The notes below the pieces were generated by a model. The model made no database searches. It was not told where the DNA came from and worked only from the letters and a program-made list of their open reading frames with translations. Shown one piece after another: positions 1-8,085 of a stretch of 64,000 nucleotides of DNA. Source of the stretch: Elusimicrobiaceae bacterium (GTDB taxonomy: Bacteria > Elusimicrobiota > Elusimicrobia > Elusimicrobiales > Elusimicrobiaceae); contig JAFVFN010000018.1 in NCBI GenBank assembly GCA_017475405.1, forward strand, positions 1 through 64,000. Direction: 5' to 3'. Every line of letters starts with the position of its first letter. The stretch's first letter is position 1. A program made the position numbers and the translations under genes.

Positions 1-24
1 CAGCGTAAATCCTTTCTTCTTCAT
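1..24 (-). CDS. type IV pilin-like protein, N-terminus only (cut by window edge)
   Basis: Eight codons on the minus strand, starting with ATG at 24, read MKKKGFTL. This is the start of a class III prepilin signal: a basic leader, then Gly before Phe-Thr-Leu, the usual cleavage point of prepilin peptidase. The other pilins of the window share FTLIELL at the same place. The gene continues beyond position 1, so nothing can be said of its body. A GAGG at 27-30 and a GGAGG at 34-38 are possible ribosome binding sites. The call rests on eight residues plus a pilin-type promoter at 215-242. Confidence 0.72.
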
Positions 25-214
25 TACCTCGTTCCTCCTTTGCTTTATTCCTTTTTGTTTATCCGGGGGAAAGCAGGCTTTCGCCTGCTATCCCCTGTCT
101 TTCTGTTGTGTTTGAGGAGGAACAGAAAGAAGAGCTCTTTTTAATCTCTCTAAATCTACTCTGGAGGCTCCCCCCTGTGGTGGATGTGTCCCCCCTCTAT
201 CACTCAACTATTAC
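25..214 (-). promoter_or_regulatory. long structured 5' leader of the left-edge pilin gene, with anti-SD helix
   Basis: About 190 nt separate the promoter at 215-242 from the pilin start at 24. Plus-strand 31-38 (which is GGAGGAAC on the mRNA, a Shine-Dalgarno) is perfectly complementary to 116-123, so an 8-bp helix can hide the ribosome binding site. That helix would enclose a strong hairpin with AGCAGGC at 72-78 pairing GCCTGCT at 83-89, extended by GGGG 66-69 with CCCC 92-95. It differs from the seven P1-P6 leaders in the window. No gene is seen in 25-356. Confidence 0.45.
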
Positions 215-242
215 AAGCTATCAAAAAAAAAAAACAAGTCAA
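215..242 (-). promoter_or_regulatory. poly-T spacer promoter of the left-edge pilin
   Basis: Read on the minus strand: TTGACT at 242-237, a 16-nt spacer containing T12 (A12 at 223-234 on the plus strand), then TAGCTT at 220-215. The same -35 / TG-or-CA / T11-12 / GA / -10 arrangement lies upstream of the four other minus-strand pilin genes of the window. Confidence 0.6.
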
Positions 243-356
243 GCCAAAAATAGGGACCGGCGAACTAAAGTTTCAAGTGCAACACGAGAGACTCCACAAA
301 GTAATTTCACAAATTAAGTATAATAGTAGAGAACTATTTAACCGCGGAGACAAACC

Positions 357-1289
357 ATGAACATTACCCTGCTGGTACCCGTTTATAATGAAGAAAACGC
401 CTTGCCTCTTTTTTGGCAGGCCACTCAACAAATAGCACAACAATGCCCCGATATAACATTCTCCTGGTTATTTGTAAATGACGGGAGTACCGACGCATCT
501 TTGGGTTGGCTAAAACAGCGGGCGCAACAACATCCGCACGTGCAAATCGTATCACTTTCTCGTAATTTTGGCAAAGAAGCGGCCGTTACGGCCGGCCTGA
601 ATTTTACGTCTGTGCAAACCGATGCTTTGATTGTCATGGATGCCGATTTGCAGGACCCGCCCAATCTGATCCCCTTGTTTATTGAAAAACTGCGTGAAGG
701 CTTTGATGTGGTATATGGGGTACGGGAAAACCGAAAAACCGATTCCTGGCTCAAACGCACTACCGCCGGTTTATTTTACAAAGCGTATAATTTACTTTCT
801 GACAGACCCATGCCGCCTCATGCCGGGGACTGCCGTTTGCTTAGCCGCCGGGCCGTAGAGGCATTACGAATGATTCCCGAACGAGAGCGGTTTATGAAAG
901 GGTTGTTTAACTGGATCGGATTTAAAAGTATATCTGTGCCGTTTACCCGTCAGGCGCGCGCGGCCGGTAAAACGAAATGGAACTACTGGCAGCTTTGGAA
1001 CTTTGCCCTGCAAGGGATCACCGCCGGCAGTACGGTGTTACTTCGCTTATGGGCCTATATCGGCATTTGCATCTCTTTGGCGGCCCTATTGTATGCCGGA
1101 TGGATCTCTTTGCAGAAGATTATTTACGGTAACCCCGTAAGCGGGTATGCGTCACTGATGGTAGCTATTTTATTTTGCAGCGGCATACAGCTGATCTCGC
1201 TAGGGATTATAGGAGAATATTTAAGCCGCATTTTTATGGAATCCAAGCAGCGTCCCTTATACATAGTAGACGAAAAGATCAATTGTTAG
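357..1289 (+). CDS. GtrB/DPM1-like polyprenyl-phosphate glycosyltransferase (GT2)
   Basis: A 310-residue family 2 glycosyltransferase. The GT-A domain spans about 1-225: VPVYNEE near 7-13, VNDGSTD at 40-46 and the metal-binding DADLQDPP at 95-102. Two hydrophobic helices follow at about 228-255 and 262-292. This layout is typical of GtrB, YfdH and ArnC-like enzymes, which move a hexose from a nucleotide sugar to undecaprenyl phosphate on the cytoplasmic face. Its convergent neighbour is a GT-C enzyme of the kind that uses lipid-linked sugars, and the two genes overlap tail to tail by 11 bp, which fits a donor/acceptor pair. The sugar is unknown. Confidence 0.85.
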   Translation: MNITLLVPVYNEENALPLFWQATQQIAQQCPDITFSWLFVNDGSTDASLGWLKQRAQQHPHVQIVSLSRNFGKEAAVTAGLNFTSVQTDALIVMDADLQDPPNLIPLFIEKLREGFDVVYGVRENRKTDSWLKRTTAGLFYKAYNLLSDRPMPPHAGDCRLLSRRAVEALRMIPERERFMKGLFNWIGFKSISVPFTRQARAAGKTKWNYWQLWNFALQGITAGSTVLLRLWAYIGICISLAALLYAGWISLQKIIYGNPVSGYASLMVAILFCSGIQLISLGIIGEYLSRIFMESKQRPLYIVDEKINC

Positions 1290-2844
1290 GGACACGGGTA
1301 CGAAGCTGCATATATTTATTAAACCGGTACGCATAGTCTGCGAGCTGCACCCTGTCTATGGGTTGTTCCAAATCGTCAGCAACCAATAAGAAACATGTGT
1401 TTTTAAAGTTCCCGAAAATGTGAACGGAACGCTGCCAGCTTTGTGCTAAGCGGTCTATTTTAAGCGGGTAACAATTGGGCATCCATAACAGCGCCTGTGC
1501 CCGCTGCGCAAGCAGTTCTTCCCGCTCCTGTTGCGGTAAATGAAACAGTTCATATACAGATTGTTTCATTCCAAAATATGTTTGGGGATAAAACGCATAC
1601 ATGGGAGTCATCGACTGCGGCGGAAACGCTTCCAAAGCTACCACATATAAGTCTTTTTCGGGGAAAGCACCTTTATAAATTTCCATGGCCGCACGTGCCG
1701 GGAAAAAATGGTCCTGCCAAAAAAACGGGCGCGCTTTTAAAAAGAATTGATACGACAGCCCCACAAAACATAAAAATACCAAAAACATCTCTTTGTAGCG
1801 TTTACAGATCGGCGCAATAACCAGAGCCACCAGTAAATACAAACTCGGCACAAACGGCATAAAATACCGCCAAAGCAGCCAAAATATTTTAAAAGAAACA
1901 GCCAGTACAAAAATCCCGGCTGCAGCCATCGGGACAAATAAGAGTACAATCTCACGGCGATACGGCCACACCCCTGTTTTGCGCATACGCAGTATTGAAT
2001 ATATTATGCCGAGCACCCCGATCCCGATTAATACGTAAAATGCTTTTAAAGAGGTAAAGAAAAATTCCACCCACAGGCGAACCAAATGCCAGGACAGCGG
2101 AGTTTGATTGCCCCACCAGTTGCCGGTAAAACGATGCTCGGAAAGATTATACAACAAATTAGGTACCAGCCACGGTAAAAAACAAATCAATACCAACAGC
2201 GGCACCAGGGTAAACACACGCAACGGTCGTTTGTATTTCCAGGCAAGGACAAATAATACGACAGAAAATAACCCGTAGAGCAGTGCTCCGAAGTAATGGC
2301 TCCAGCACAGTAACACGGCAAACACCCCGTACCAAATCCACCATTCCCGGGGGACAGAGCGACCTTTGAAACTGCGACGGGCGATTTGCAAATACAAAAA
2401 CGTAAACGGTACAGACAAACACACAAGCCAGGAATACACCCGGGCATGCTGGGCATAGAGGAGCATGTAAAAGTTACAGCTCAGCAGCAGTACAAACAGC
2501 CACTGGGCCGTTTTGCCCAAATACCGCGGGAAGAGTTTCCAGGCTAAAAACAAAGCTGTTACGCTGAAAATCCAACTGGGCCAACGCAACACCCATTCGG
2601 GGCCGTAAGGCACCACATGGTTATACACCCATAACAAAAAATTATACAACGGCGGATGTACATCCACCATTAAATAATGTGTCCAAATATAAGGGAACGA
2701 AACCGCCGGATTGGCGGAAATGGCCGTAAAGATCTCATCGTATTCAAAAGAAATCCCTAAAATCAAACAACGGCCTGCCAATCCTACCAGCACGCCGAGA
2801 ACGGCCAGTACTGCAAGAAATTTATGGTAGTATACTTTTGCCAT
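1279..2844 (-). CDS. GT-C glycosyltransferase, PMT/ArnT (GT39) type membrane protein
   Basis: A 521-residue multi-spanning protein. The acidic pair in FEYDEIFT near residues 33-40 and DVHPPLYNFLLW near 60-72 are hallmarks of the PMT/ArnT/GT39 group, which transfers a sugar from a polyprenyl-phosphate donor to a protein or lipid on the periplasmic side. Roughly ten hydrophobic segments fill residues 10-370, and the C-terminal 150 residues look soluble. The ATG overlaps the stop of the upstream RDD gene (TAATG), so the two are translationally coupled. The target is not known. Its 3' end overlaps the GtrB-like gene. Confidence 0.8.
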   Translation of the reverse strand: MAKVYYHKFLAVLAVLGVLVGLAGRCLILGISFEYDEIFTAISANPAVSFPYIWTHYLMVDVHPPLYNFLLWVYNHVVPYGPEWVLRWPSWIFSVTALFLAWKLFPRYLGKTAQWLFVLLLSCNFYMLLYAQHARVYSWLVCLSVPFTFLYLQIARRSFKGRSVPREWWIWYGVFAVLLCWSHYFGALLYGLFSVVLFVLAWKYKRPLRVFTLVPLLVLICFLPWLVPNLLYNLSEHRFTGNWWGNQTPLSWHLVRLWVEFFFTSLKAFYVLIGIGVLGIIYSILRMRKTGVWPYRREIVLLFVPMAAAGIFVLAVSFKIFWLLWRYFMPFVPSLYLLVALVIAPICKRYKEMFLVFLCFVGLSYQFFLKARPFFWQDHFFPARAAMEIYKGAFPEKDLYVVALEAFPPQSMTPMYAFYPQTYFGMKQSVYELFHLPQQEREELLAQRAQALLWMPNCYPLKIDRLAQSWQRSVHIFGNFKNTCFLLVADDLEQPIDRVQLADYAYRFNKYMQLRTRVPNN

Positions 2845-3707
2845 TAAATTTTATTGGTAAAATACACGGGAGTTTTGTTGTGATCTTTGGCCAGTGCCGA
2901 GATCTTATAGACGTTATCTTTAACACCGATGCGAATACTTCCTTTACCGGTGGAAAGCACTTTGTTCATATCCCGCTGGAACTGTACCGGATCACCGGAT
3001 AAGAGCGCCAGGCGCAGCAAATCGTTGGTATAGTAACCGTAGCGCAGTTTATGTCCTTCTTCTAGCAGGGCAATATTTTGTAAAAAATTATCGGCTTGGC
3101 GCACTTTGTATTTATTTTGCCAATCACGTCCGCCAAACGACTGATACAAACCGCCGACAAATAACACAAGCAGCAGGGCTCCCAGTGCGCGCACGGCCCA
3201 TACCTCCCAGGCCTCCCGCTCGCGCAGTTGTACCACCACACTGCCACCGAAAATGTCATGCAGCGCCCGTTTGCGGTCATCTACCAGGGCCAGTACAAAC
3301 CCGCCAAAGAACAAGAAGGCACTGATATAATACCCCACGGCCCGTAAAAATGCGCGCGGCAGGGAGATCGGCCCCGTTTTGTCTTTATTGACCACGGCAA
3401 TACCGACCAAATTTTTACCTAGCGTAACGCGCCCGTTGGAAGAAAACACCGTTTCATAGACAATAAAAATCACGTTCATCCCCACAGCCATGCCAATGAG
3501 CTGCCAGGGCTCCAAATAGGCCCCGATGCATTTGTAAATAATCCATACCAATAATTGCAGCGGCAAGAAAATAATCCCGTAATCAATGGCCAGTGCCACA
3601 AAGCGCTCGGTAACAGAAGCGTACGGCAAAGCAGTGTCTTGAGGGGCTCCCGCCGTGGTAACGGCCGGGATATCTTCCATAATATTAATGCGGTGTTCTT
3701 CGCTCAT
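2844..3707 (-). CDS. RDD family membrane protein
   Basis: 287 residues. The RDD domain (about 25-160) has its name-giving arginine in SVTERFVALAIDYG, a central GRVTLGKNLVGIAV, and the DDRKRALHDIFGG end. A fourth hydrophobic stretch near 170-188 is followed by a soluble C-terminal part of about 95 residues. RDD proteins are poorly characterised; some are ion transporters. TATAAT and GGAG lie just upstream, so this is the first gene of the RDD-GT39 pair. Confidence 0.8.
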   Translation of the reverse strand: MSEEHRINIMEDIPAVTTAGAPQDTALPYASVTERFVALAIDYGIIFLPLQLLVWIIYKCIGAYLEPWQLIGMAVGMNVIFIVYETVFSSNGRVTLGKNLVGIAVVNKDKTGPISLPRAFLRAVGYYISAFLFFGGFVLALVDDRKRALHDIFGGSVVVQLREREAWEVWAVRALGALLLVLFVGGLYQSFGGRDWQNKYKVRQADNFLQNIALLEEGHKLRYGYYTNDLLRLALLSGDPVQFQRDMNKVLSTGKGSIRIGVKDNVYKISALAKDHNKTPVYFTNKI

Positions 3708-3737
3708 AAATACTCCGTAATTTTATTATAACAAGTT

Positions 3738-4685
3738 TTAATAACCTCTGTTCATTTCTTCCAAAGCGGCAATCCGTTTTTCAATGGGCGGATGCGTGGC
3801 CATCAGCCCGCTGAATGCGGAAAATAGGTTTTGTTTCTCAAGCGGGTTTTCAATACACATGGCAGCCATGCTGGCCCGTTTATCCAGGGCCTCCACGCGG
3901 CTGTCTGAAGAAATCTTACGAAGCGCGTTAGCCAGTGCCTGCGGGTTACGCGTCATCAGCGCTCCGGTTGCATCGGCTAAATATTCCCGTTGTCGGGAAA
4001 CCGCCAGGCGAATAAGTGGCGCGAATACGAGGCCATAGAGCCAACAAATCACCCCTAACACTAAGAACAAACCCGCCCCGCTGGTTTTATTGCTGCGACT
4101 GTAGCGCGAAGCCATTCCCAGACGGAAACACAGCTCCCCGGCAAACGTAAAAAACGAAATCCCCGCCACCGTAATAAGCATGAGGCGTATATCGCGGTTT
4201 TCAATATGGGAGAGCTCATGGGCAATCACCCCTTCCAGTTCGGCGCGCTCGAGTTTTTTAACGATCCCTTTGGTCAGCGCTACAGACGCGTGTTGTGGAT
4301 CGCGACCGGTGGCAAAGGCATTTAAAGACTCGTCATCCATAATATAGATGCGTGGCAGCGGCAGTCCCCGCGACATACACAGGTTTTCAACAAGGCGGTA
4401 AATCTCCGGCTGATCCTGCCGGGTTACCGGGATCGCATCGGCACTGTTTAAGAGTAGTTTATCACCCGTAAAATAAGATACCGCGATCCAGATCATGGCT
4501 ACTATCCAACAAAGAACCGGCAGTGCGTATAACGTAGCAGATAAACCGGGATCCTGCAAACTGGCTCCGCCCAACAGCACAAAAAACACACCCCACGTGA
4601 GCATGGCAAACACCACAGGGAACAAAGCTACAAGCAGCCAGGTACGGTGTTTGTTTTGTTCAATATGCTGGTAGGTGGTTGCCAT
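3738..4685 (-). CDS. htpX: HtpX-like M48 membrane metalloprotease
   Basis: A 315-residue M48 peptidase. Two N-terminal membrane helices (about 17-40 and 50-72) come before the zinc motif HELSH at 156-160, with further hydrophobic segments near 167-185 and 203-225. The third ligand is probably the Glu of REYLADATGA near 233. HtpX degrades misfolded membrane proteins on the cytoplasmic face. It sits 2 bp downstream of lemA, a pairing found in many bacteria, and the two are probably one transcript with the LTA-synthase-like gene. Confidence 0.9.
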   Translation of the reverse strand: MATTYQHIEQNKHRTWLLVALFPVVFAMLTWGVFFVLLGGASLQDPGLSATLYALPVLCWIVAMIWIAVSYFTGDKLLLNSADAIPVTRQDQPEIYRLVENLCMSRGLPLPRIYIMDDESLNAFATGRDPQHASVALTKGIVKKLERAELEGVIAHELSHIENRDIRLMLITVAGISFFTFAGELCFRLGMASRYSRSNKTSGAGLFLVLGVICWLYGLVFAPLIRLAVSRQREYLADATGALMTRNPQALANALRKISSDSRVEALDKRASMAAMCIENPLEKQNLFSAFSGLMATHPPIEKRIAALEEMNRGY

Positions 4686-4687
4686 AT

Positions 4688-5251
4688 TTAAAACTGTACT
4701 TTAACCGGTTGGCGGGCGGCCTGTTCATCAGCGGCCAGTTCAAACAAAGATTCGGCCGTAAAGCTAAATTTTTCGGCTACGATATTGGCCGGGAACTGCT
4801 GGATCTTGGTATTATAGGCCAGCACATTACCGTTATAAAAACGACGGGCTGCCTGGATTTTATCTTCCGTATCGCGCAGTTCACGCTGCAGTTCCAAAAA
4901 ATTCGTATTGGCTTTTAAATCCGGGTAAGCTTCGCTTAAGGCAAACAGGGATTTTAAGGCCCCGCTCAATTCCCCTTCCGCTTTGGCCACTTGCTCGACC
5001 GTATGAGGTTGGTTAAAAGCACTGTTGCGCGCCGCGATCACTTTTTCCAGGGTACTGCTTTCATAATCGCGATATCCCTTGACGCTTTCCAGGATATTGG
5101 GAATCAAATCAAAGCGGCGTTTTAATTGTACTTCGATATCGCTCCACGCTTCTTTGACTGAGTTACGCATCCGAACCAGCGTATTATAGGTATTCATTAA
5201 ATAAAAACCAATGCCGATTACTACAATTAAAACTACAATCAGTCCGCTCAT
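4688..5251 (-). CDS. lemA: LemA family protein
   Basis: 187 residues. One N-terminal membrane helix (about 3-19) ends in MNTYNTLVRMRNSVKEAWSD, the conserved LemA start, followed by helical coiled regions and the terminal FPANIVAEKF block. LemA proteins are membrane-anchored four-helix proteins of uncertain role, often coupled to HtpX. The start codon overlaps the stop of the upstream gene by four bases, so translation is coupled. Confidence 0.92.
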   Translation of the reverse strand: MSGLIVVLIVVIGIGFYLMNTYNTLVRMRNSVKEAWSDIEVQLKRRFDLIPNILESVKGYRDYESSTLEKVIAARNSAFNQPHTVEQVAKAEGELSGALKSLFALSEAYPDLKANTNFLELQRELRDTEDKIQAARRFYNGNVLAYNTKIQQFPANIVAEKFSFTAESLFELAADEQAARQPVKVQF

Positions 5252-7275
5252 TTTACTTCCTCCAGATTTTGTTTTTGGTTATGATAAAACTCATAACGCG
5301 ACGTTTCATAGAGCCCGTGCGCAAGCGCCTTCATATGCTTAAAACGCTCCGGCTCTTTAGCGGATAAATCTTCTTTAAAGTTTTCCGCGCCGTACTTATA
5401 CAGCCCTTCATTTTTTCCCTGACTGTGATAGAAATACTCCCCTTGCACAAACCCGATCGGAGACGGTGTATCAGCCCATCCGTAAATAAGCGCGCCCGGC
5501 TCCGCATCCGCGTTGGTGGTCAATACGTCACGCCCCACAGCACGCGTTTTGTAACCACGTCCCAAGAGCCCCATGGCAATAGGTAAAATATCTACCTGAC
5601 TAGCCGTCTTGTTAATGATCTGCGGTTTTTTGATGGGACCGCCTGCAATAATCAAGGGGATCTGATGGTTAATCAAATTCAGCTCCACCGTGCCGCGCGG
5701 CATGTTTTCAGATTGAGGAGCCGCCAGGCCGTGGTCTCCGAAGATAAAGAAAATCGTGTTTTTGTAGTAGGGTTCTTTCTCAGCCAATTTAAAAAACTCT
5801 CGCAAGGCGTGGTCTGAAAATCGCAGTGAGTTATATTCCGCTACACTGGTAAAACTGCGTTTATGGGCTAGGTCTTCACCGATATCCACCGTTTTAAAAC
5901 CAGCATTATCCTCGGGGATTGTATAGGGGCGGTGGTAACCGGCCGTTTGGATGAATGCAAAGAAAGGTTTATGGTCTTCCTGTTGTTCTTCGGCTAAGAC
6001 ACGGTTGGCTTCCCTAAACAAATCTAAGTCTGAAATTCCCCAAACATCGTTTCGGTGTTCGTTTTTAAAATGTCCCTCTTCATACATATGGATATCATCA
6101 ATATTATGCTCAAGCACGCCGCGGATGTTCCCCCAGTTGGCACTGCCGCCGATGAAATAATACTTCTCGTAATCGTTGAGCGCATTGATAATCACGTGCT
6201 GATCGACAATGAGCGGATTACGCGAGCTGGTCTTAAACGAAGTTACGTCCGGGATATTAGTCACCGTGGCAAATACGGCACGGGCCGTAGCCGAAGTCGG
6301 GGAATAAAAATGCGTAAACAAAATAGACTTCTCGGCCAGTTCCCGCACAAACGGCGTCGGGTCCAGGTCCGGGTTGGTAAATGAGATCTTGTTCCAGGCC
6401 AAAGATTCCATAAAAATGACTACAATATTGTAATCATGCTGGTTTTCTTTCTGCTGGTCTTTGATCTCGCGGTCAAAAGACAGTTTTTCTTTGTTGGGTT
6501 GATCTACCTGCAAAAATTTGGCTACTTCATCGTAATAAGCCCGTGTGTTAGCCGTATCATAGCTGTCTGCTTTGACAAAACGGGCCGTATCAAAAATATT
6601 TAGTACCGGGTTTAAGGTTAAATTGCAAATAAAGTGATTGGTAGAATGATAAGCATTACTCCAGCGAAGCGGATACTGACTGATTTGCCCAAATCCCAGA
6701 CCGCCCGCAATCAGCAAACTGACCACAAACCAGCCAAGTTTTCCTTTCCAACGATAGAAATCTTTCCGGGCAAAAGCCTTGTCTGTGATACGTTTGACAA
6801 AATAATATCCAAGGAGTCCATACAAAATAAGCGCCAGCACGGCCCATACCAACGGGTACGTCTGCCAGGCCATCTGCAGGGAAATAAGCGGGTTTTCCGA
6901 ATAATGGAAAATCGAATAGTTAATGCGCATGGCAATGTAAGCATAGTGTGCAAAATCGGCAAAATAAGCCAGCAACACCGTAGCTTCCAACACGCCGCAC
7001 AACGCAGCTATAAATTTGCGAATATAAAGAGCACCTTTCCAAAACGCACACACTGTCAAATATAGTCCCAGCGGGATGGACAGGAAAGCCGCCAGACGAA
7101 AATCGAATTTGGCACCGATATAAAAAGTGGTCCACAGTTCATGATAGTTATCGGGGTTTAACGCCGCGAAAAACACACCTAAAAAGATGACCCTGAAAAT
7201 ACCAAATACCAACCAGTTAGCCAGGAAAAACGTAAAATACGCTTTTACCCAACCGGGAACAAAGACTTTTTTCAT
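5248..7275 (-). CDS. LTA-synthase/MdoB-like sulfatase-fold phosphoglycerol transferase
   Basis: 675 residues from the ATG at 7275, chosen because GAGG lies 8 nt upstream; a TTG at 7290 would add five residues. Five membrane helices fill about 1-200, then a periplasmic alkaline-phosphatase-fold domain starts at NIVVIFMESLAW (about 285-297). The likely Thr nucleophile is in SPTSATARAVFAT, and metal ligands include IFGDHG. In Gram-negatives such enzymes add phosphoglycerol or phosphoethanolamine to glycans or lipids. It leads the lemA-htpX operon. The start lies inside an inverted-repeat element at 7282-7326. Confidence 0.85.
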   Translation of the reverse strand: MKKVFVPGWVKAYFTFFLANWLVFGIFRVIFLGVFFAALNPDNYHELWTTFYIGAKFDFRLAAFLSIPLGLYLTVCAFWKGALYIRKFIAALCGVLEATVLLAYFADFAHYAYIAMRINYSIFHYSENPLISLQMAWQTYPLVWAVLALILYGLLGYYFVKRITDKAFARKDFYRWKGKLGWFVVSLLIAGGLGFGQISQYPLRWSNAYHSTNHFICNLTLNPVLNIFDTARFVKADSYDTANTRAYYDEVAKFLQVDQPNKEKLSFDREIKDQQKENQHDYNIVVIFMESLAWNKISFTNPDLDPTPFVRELAEKSILFTHFYSPTSATARAVFATVTNIPDVTSFKTSSRNPLIVDQHVIINALNDYEKYYFIGGSANWGNIRGVLEHNIDDIHMYEEGHFKNEHRNDVWGISDLDLFREANRVLAEEQQEDHKPFFAFIQTAGYHRPYTIPEDNAGFKTVDIGEDLAHKRSFTSVAEYNSLRFSDHALREFFKLAEKEPYYKNTIFFIFGDHGLAAPQSENMPRGTVELNLINHQIPLIIAGGPIKKPQIINKTASQVDILPIAMGLLGRGYKTRAVGRDVLTTNADAEPGALIYGWADTPSPIGFVQGEYFYHSQGKNEGLYKYGAENFKEDLSAKEPERFKHMKALAHGLYETSRYEFYHNQKQNLEEVK

Positions 7276-7281
7276 ATCAAA

Positions 7282-7326
7282 ATGCCTCAAATATAAGATA
7301 CAAGTATTTTACTAAATTTGAGGCAT
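7282..7326 (-). promoter_or_regulatory. inverted-repeat element before the LTA-synthase-like gene
   Basis: ATGCCTCAAAT at 7282-7292 and ATTTGAGGCAT at 7316-7326 are perfect 11-bp inverted arms, 23 bp apart. On the coding strand the spacer reads AGTAAAATA then CTTGTAT, and the proximal arm includes the GAGG ribosome binding site. A very similar element with imperfect arms sits before uppP at 35718-35771. It could be an operator, or an mRNA hairpin that hides the ribosome binding site. Confidence 0.5.
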
Positions 7327-7352
7327 GACAAATAGAGTTTAACAGACGAAAT

Positions 7353-7925
7353 TTATTCTACACCGACTCTCGCACAGTTTGTTTTTGCAATTTGACCGGA
7401 CCCTAACACAGAAACAGCATCTTGTTTGATTCCCGGCCACCACAAACAGACAACCTTCCGATTCGTTTTATTCTCAGGAACACCCGTCATTACCCACTGA
7501 TCCGAAGTACTTAATCGGGTGAAATTCACGTTCTCTCCCCCCAGCCACATATTTCCACCTGTTCCATCCTCATTATAATAGGTCCTTAACGTAATACCAC
7601 AATAAGAGGACGTACATCCTATATCATATGCTCCAGACCGGATACAGTTATAATTCTCATAACATGGCGTTCCCGGTATATCCACATCTAAAAAACCATT
7701 GGGATTAATACCTGTAAACATGGTTATTTCCGTGGGAAACCCATTTGCCAATATATATCCATCTACAGCCTGTCGGATCGTACCAAAGACGGCTCCAAAT
7801 TCTGCTAATCGTACTTTCTGAACCGCTTTTTGATACTGCGGCAATGCTACTGCAGCTAGTATCCCTATAATTAACACAACAACTAAAAGCTCTATGAGCG
7901 TAAATGCTTGTTTATTTTGATACAT
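7353..7925 (-). CDS. type IV pilin-like protein
   Basis: 190 residues. The short leader MYQNKQA is followed by FTLIELLVVVLIIGILAAVALPQ (given in parts: FTLIELL, then VVVLIIGILAAVALPQ), a class III prepilin signal with the usual Glu5 and one hydrophobic helix. Ala replaces the common Gly before the cut site. The body is specific to this gene and has several Cys pairs that may form disulfides (CYENYNC, CTSSYC, and a C-terminal CARVGVE loop). It resembles the pilin at 52488-53069 in the DGYILANG/DSYILANG region and the CGI block. Role: major, minor or pseudo-pilin subunit in the periplasm; which is not decidable here. Confidence 0.9.
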   Translation of the reverse strand: MYQNKQAFTLIELLVVVLIIGILAAVALPQYQKAVQKVRLAEFGAVFGTIRQAVDGYILANGFPTEITMFTGINPNGFLDVDIPGTPCYENYNCIRSGAYDIGCTSSYCGITLRTYYNEDGTGGNMWLGGENVNFTRLSTSDQWVMTGVPENKTNRKVVCLWWPGIKQDAVSVLGSGQIAKTNCARVGVE

Positions 7926-7969
7926 TTATTTCATTCTCCTTATATTATGATTTTTATCCCTATAAAGAG

Positions 7970-7997
7970 AAAATATCAAAAAAAAAAAATGCGTCAA
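7970..7997 (-). promoter_or_regulatory. poly-T spacer promoter of the pilin at 7353-7925
   Basis: Minus strand: TTGACG at 7997-7992, a 16-nt spacer made of CA, T12 (7989-7978) and GA, then TATTTT at 7975-7970. An AAGGAG lies just before the start at 7925. One extra T would give the optimal 17-nt spacer. Confidence 0.65.
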
Positions 7998-8073
7998 GCG
8001 AAATTTAGGATTCCACAGTTCACATATCAATTTCAATATAAAACTCATCTCCATCCTTATCAACCATAATTGC

Positions 8074-8085
8074 TATAATAACACT
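8074..8085 (+). promoter_or_regulatory. extended -10 directly before a start codon (leaderless)
   Basis: TGCTATAAT, an extended -10 with hexamer 8074-8079, ends 6 nt before the ATG at 8086. No ribosome binding site fits between, so the mRNA should begin at or next to the start codon. Confidence 0.6.

Noticed and set aside
108-317. Short plus-strand open frame near the left end
   Set aside because: It overlaps the leader and promoter of the minus-strand pilin and codes a low-complexity peptide without a credible start.
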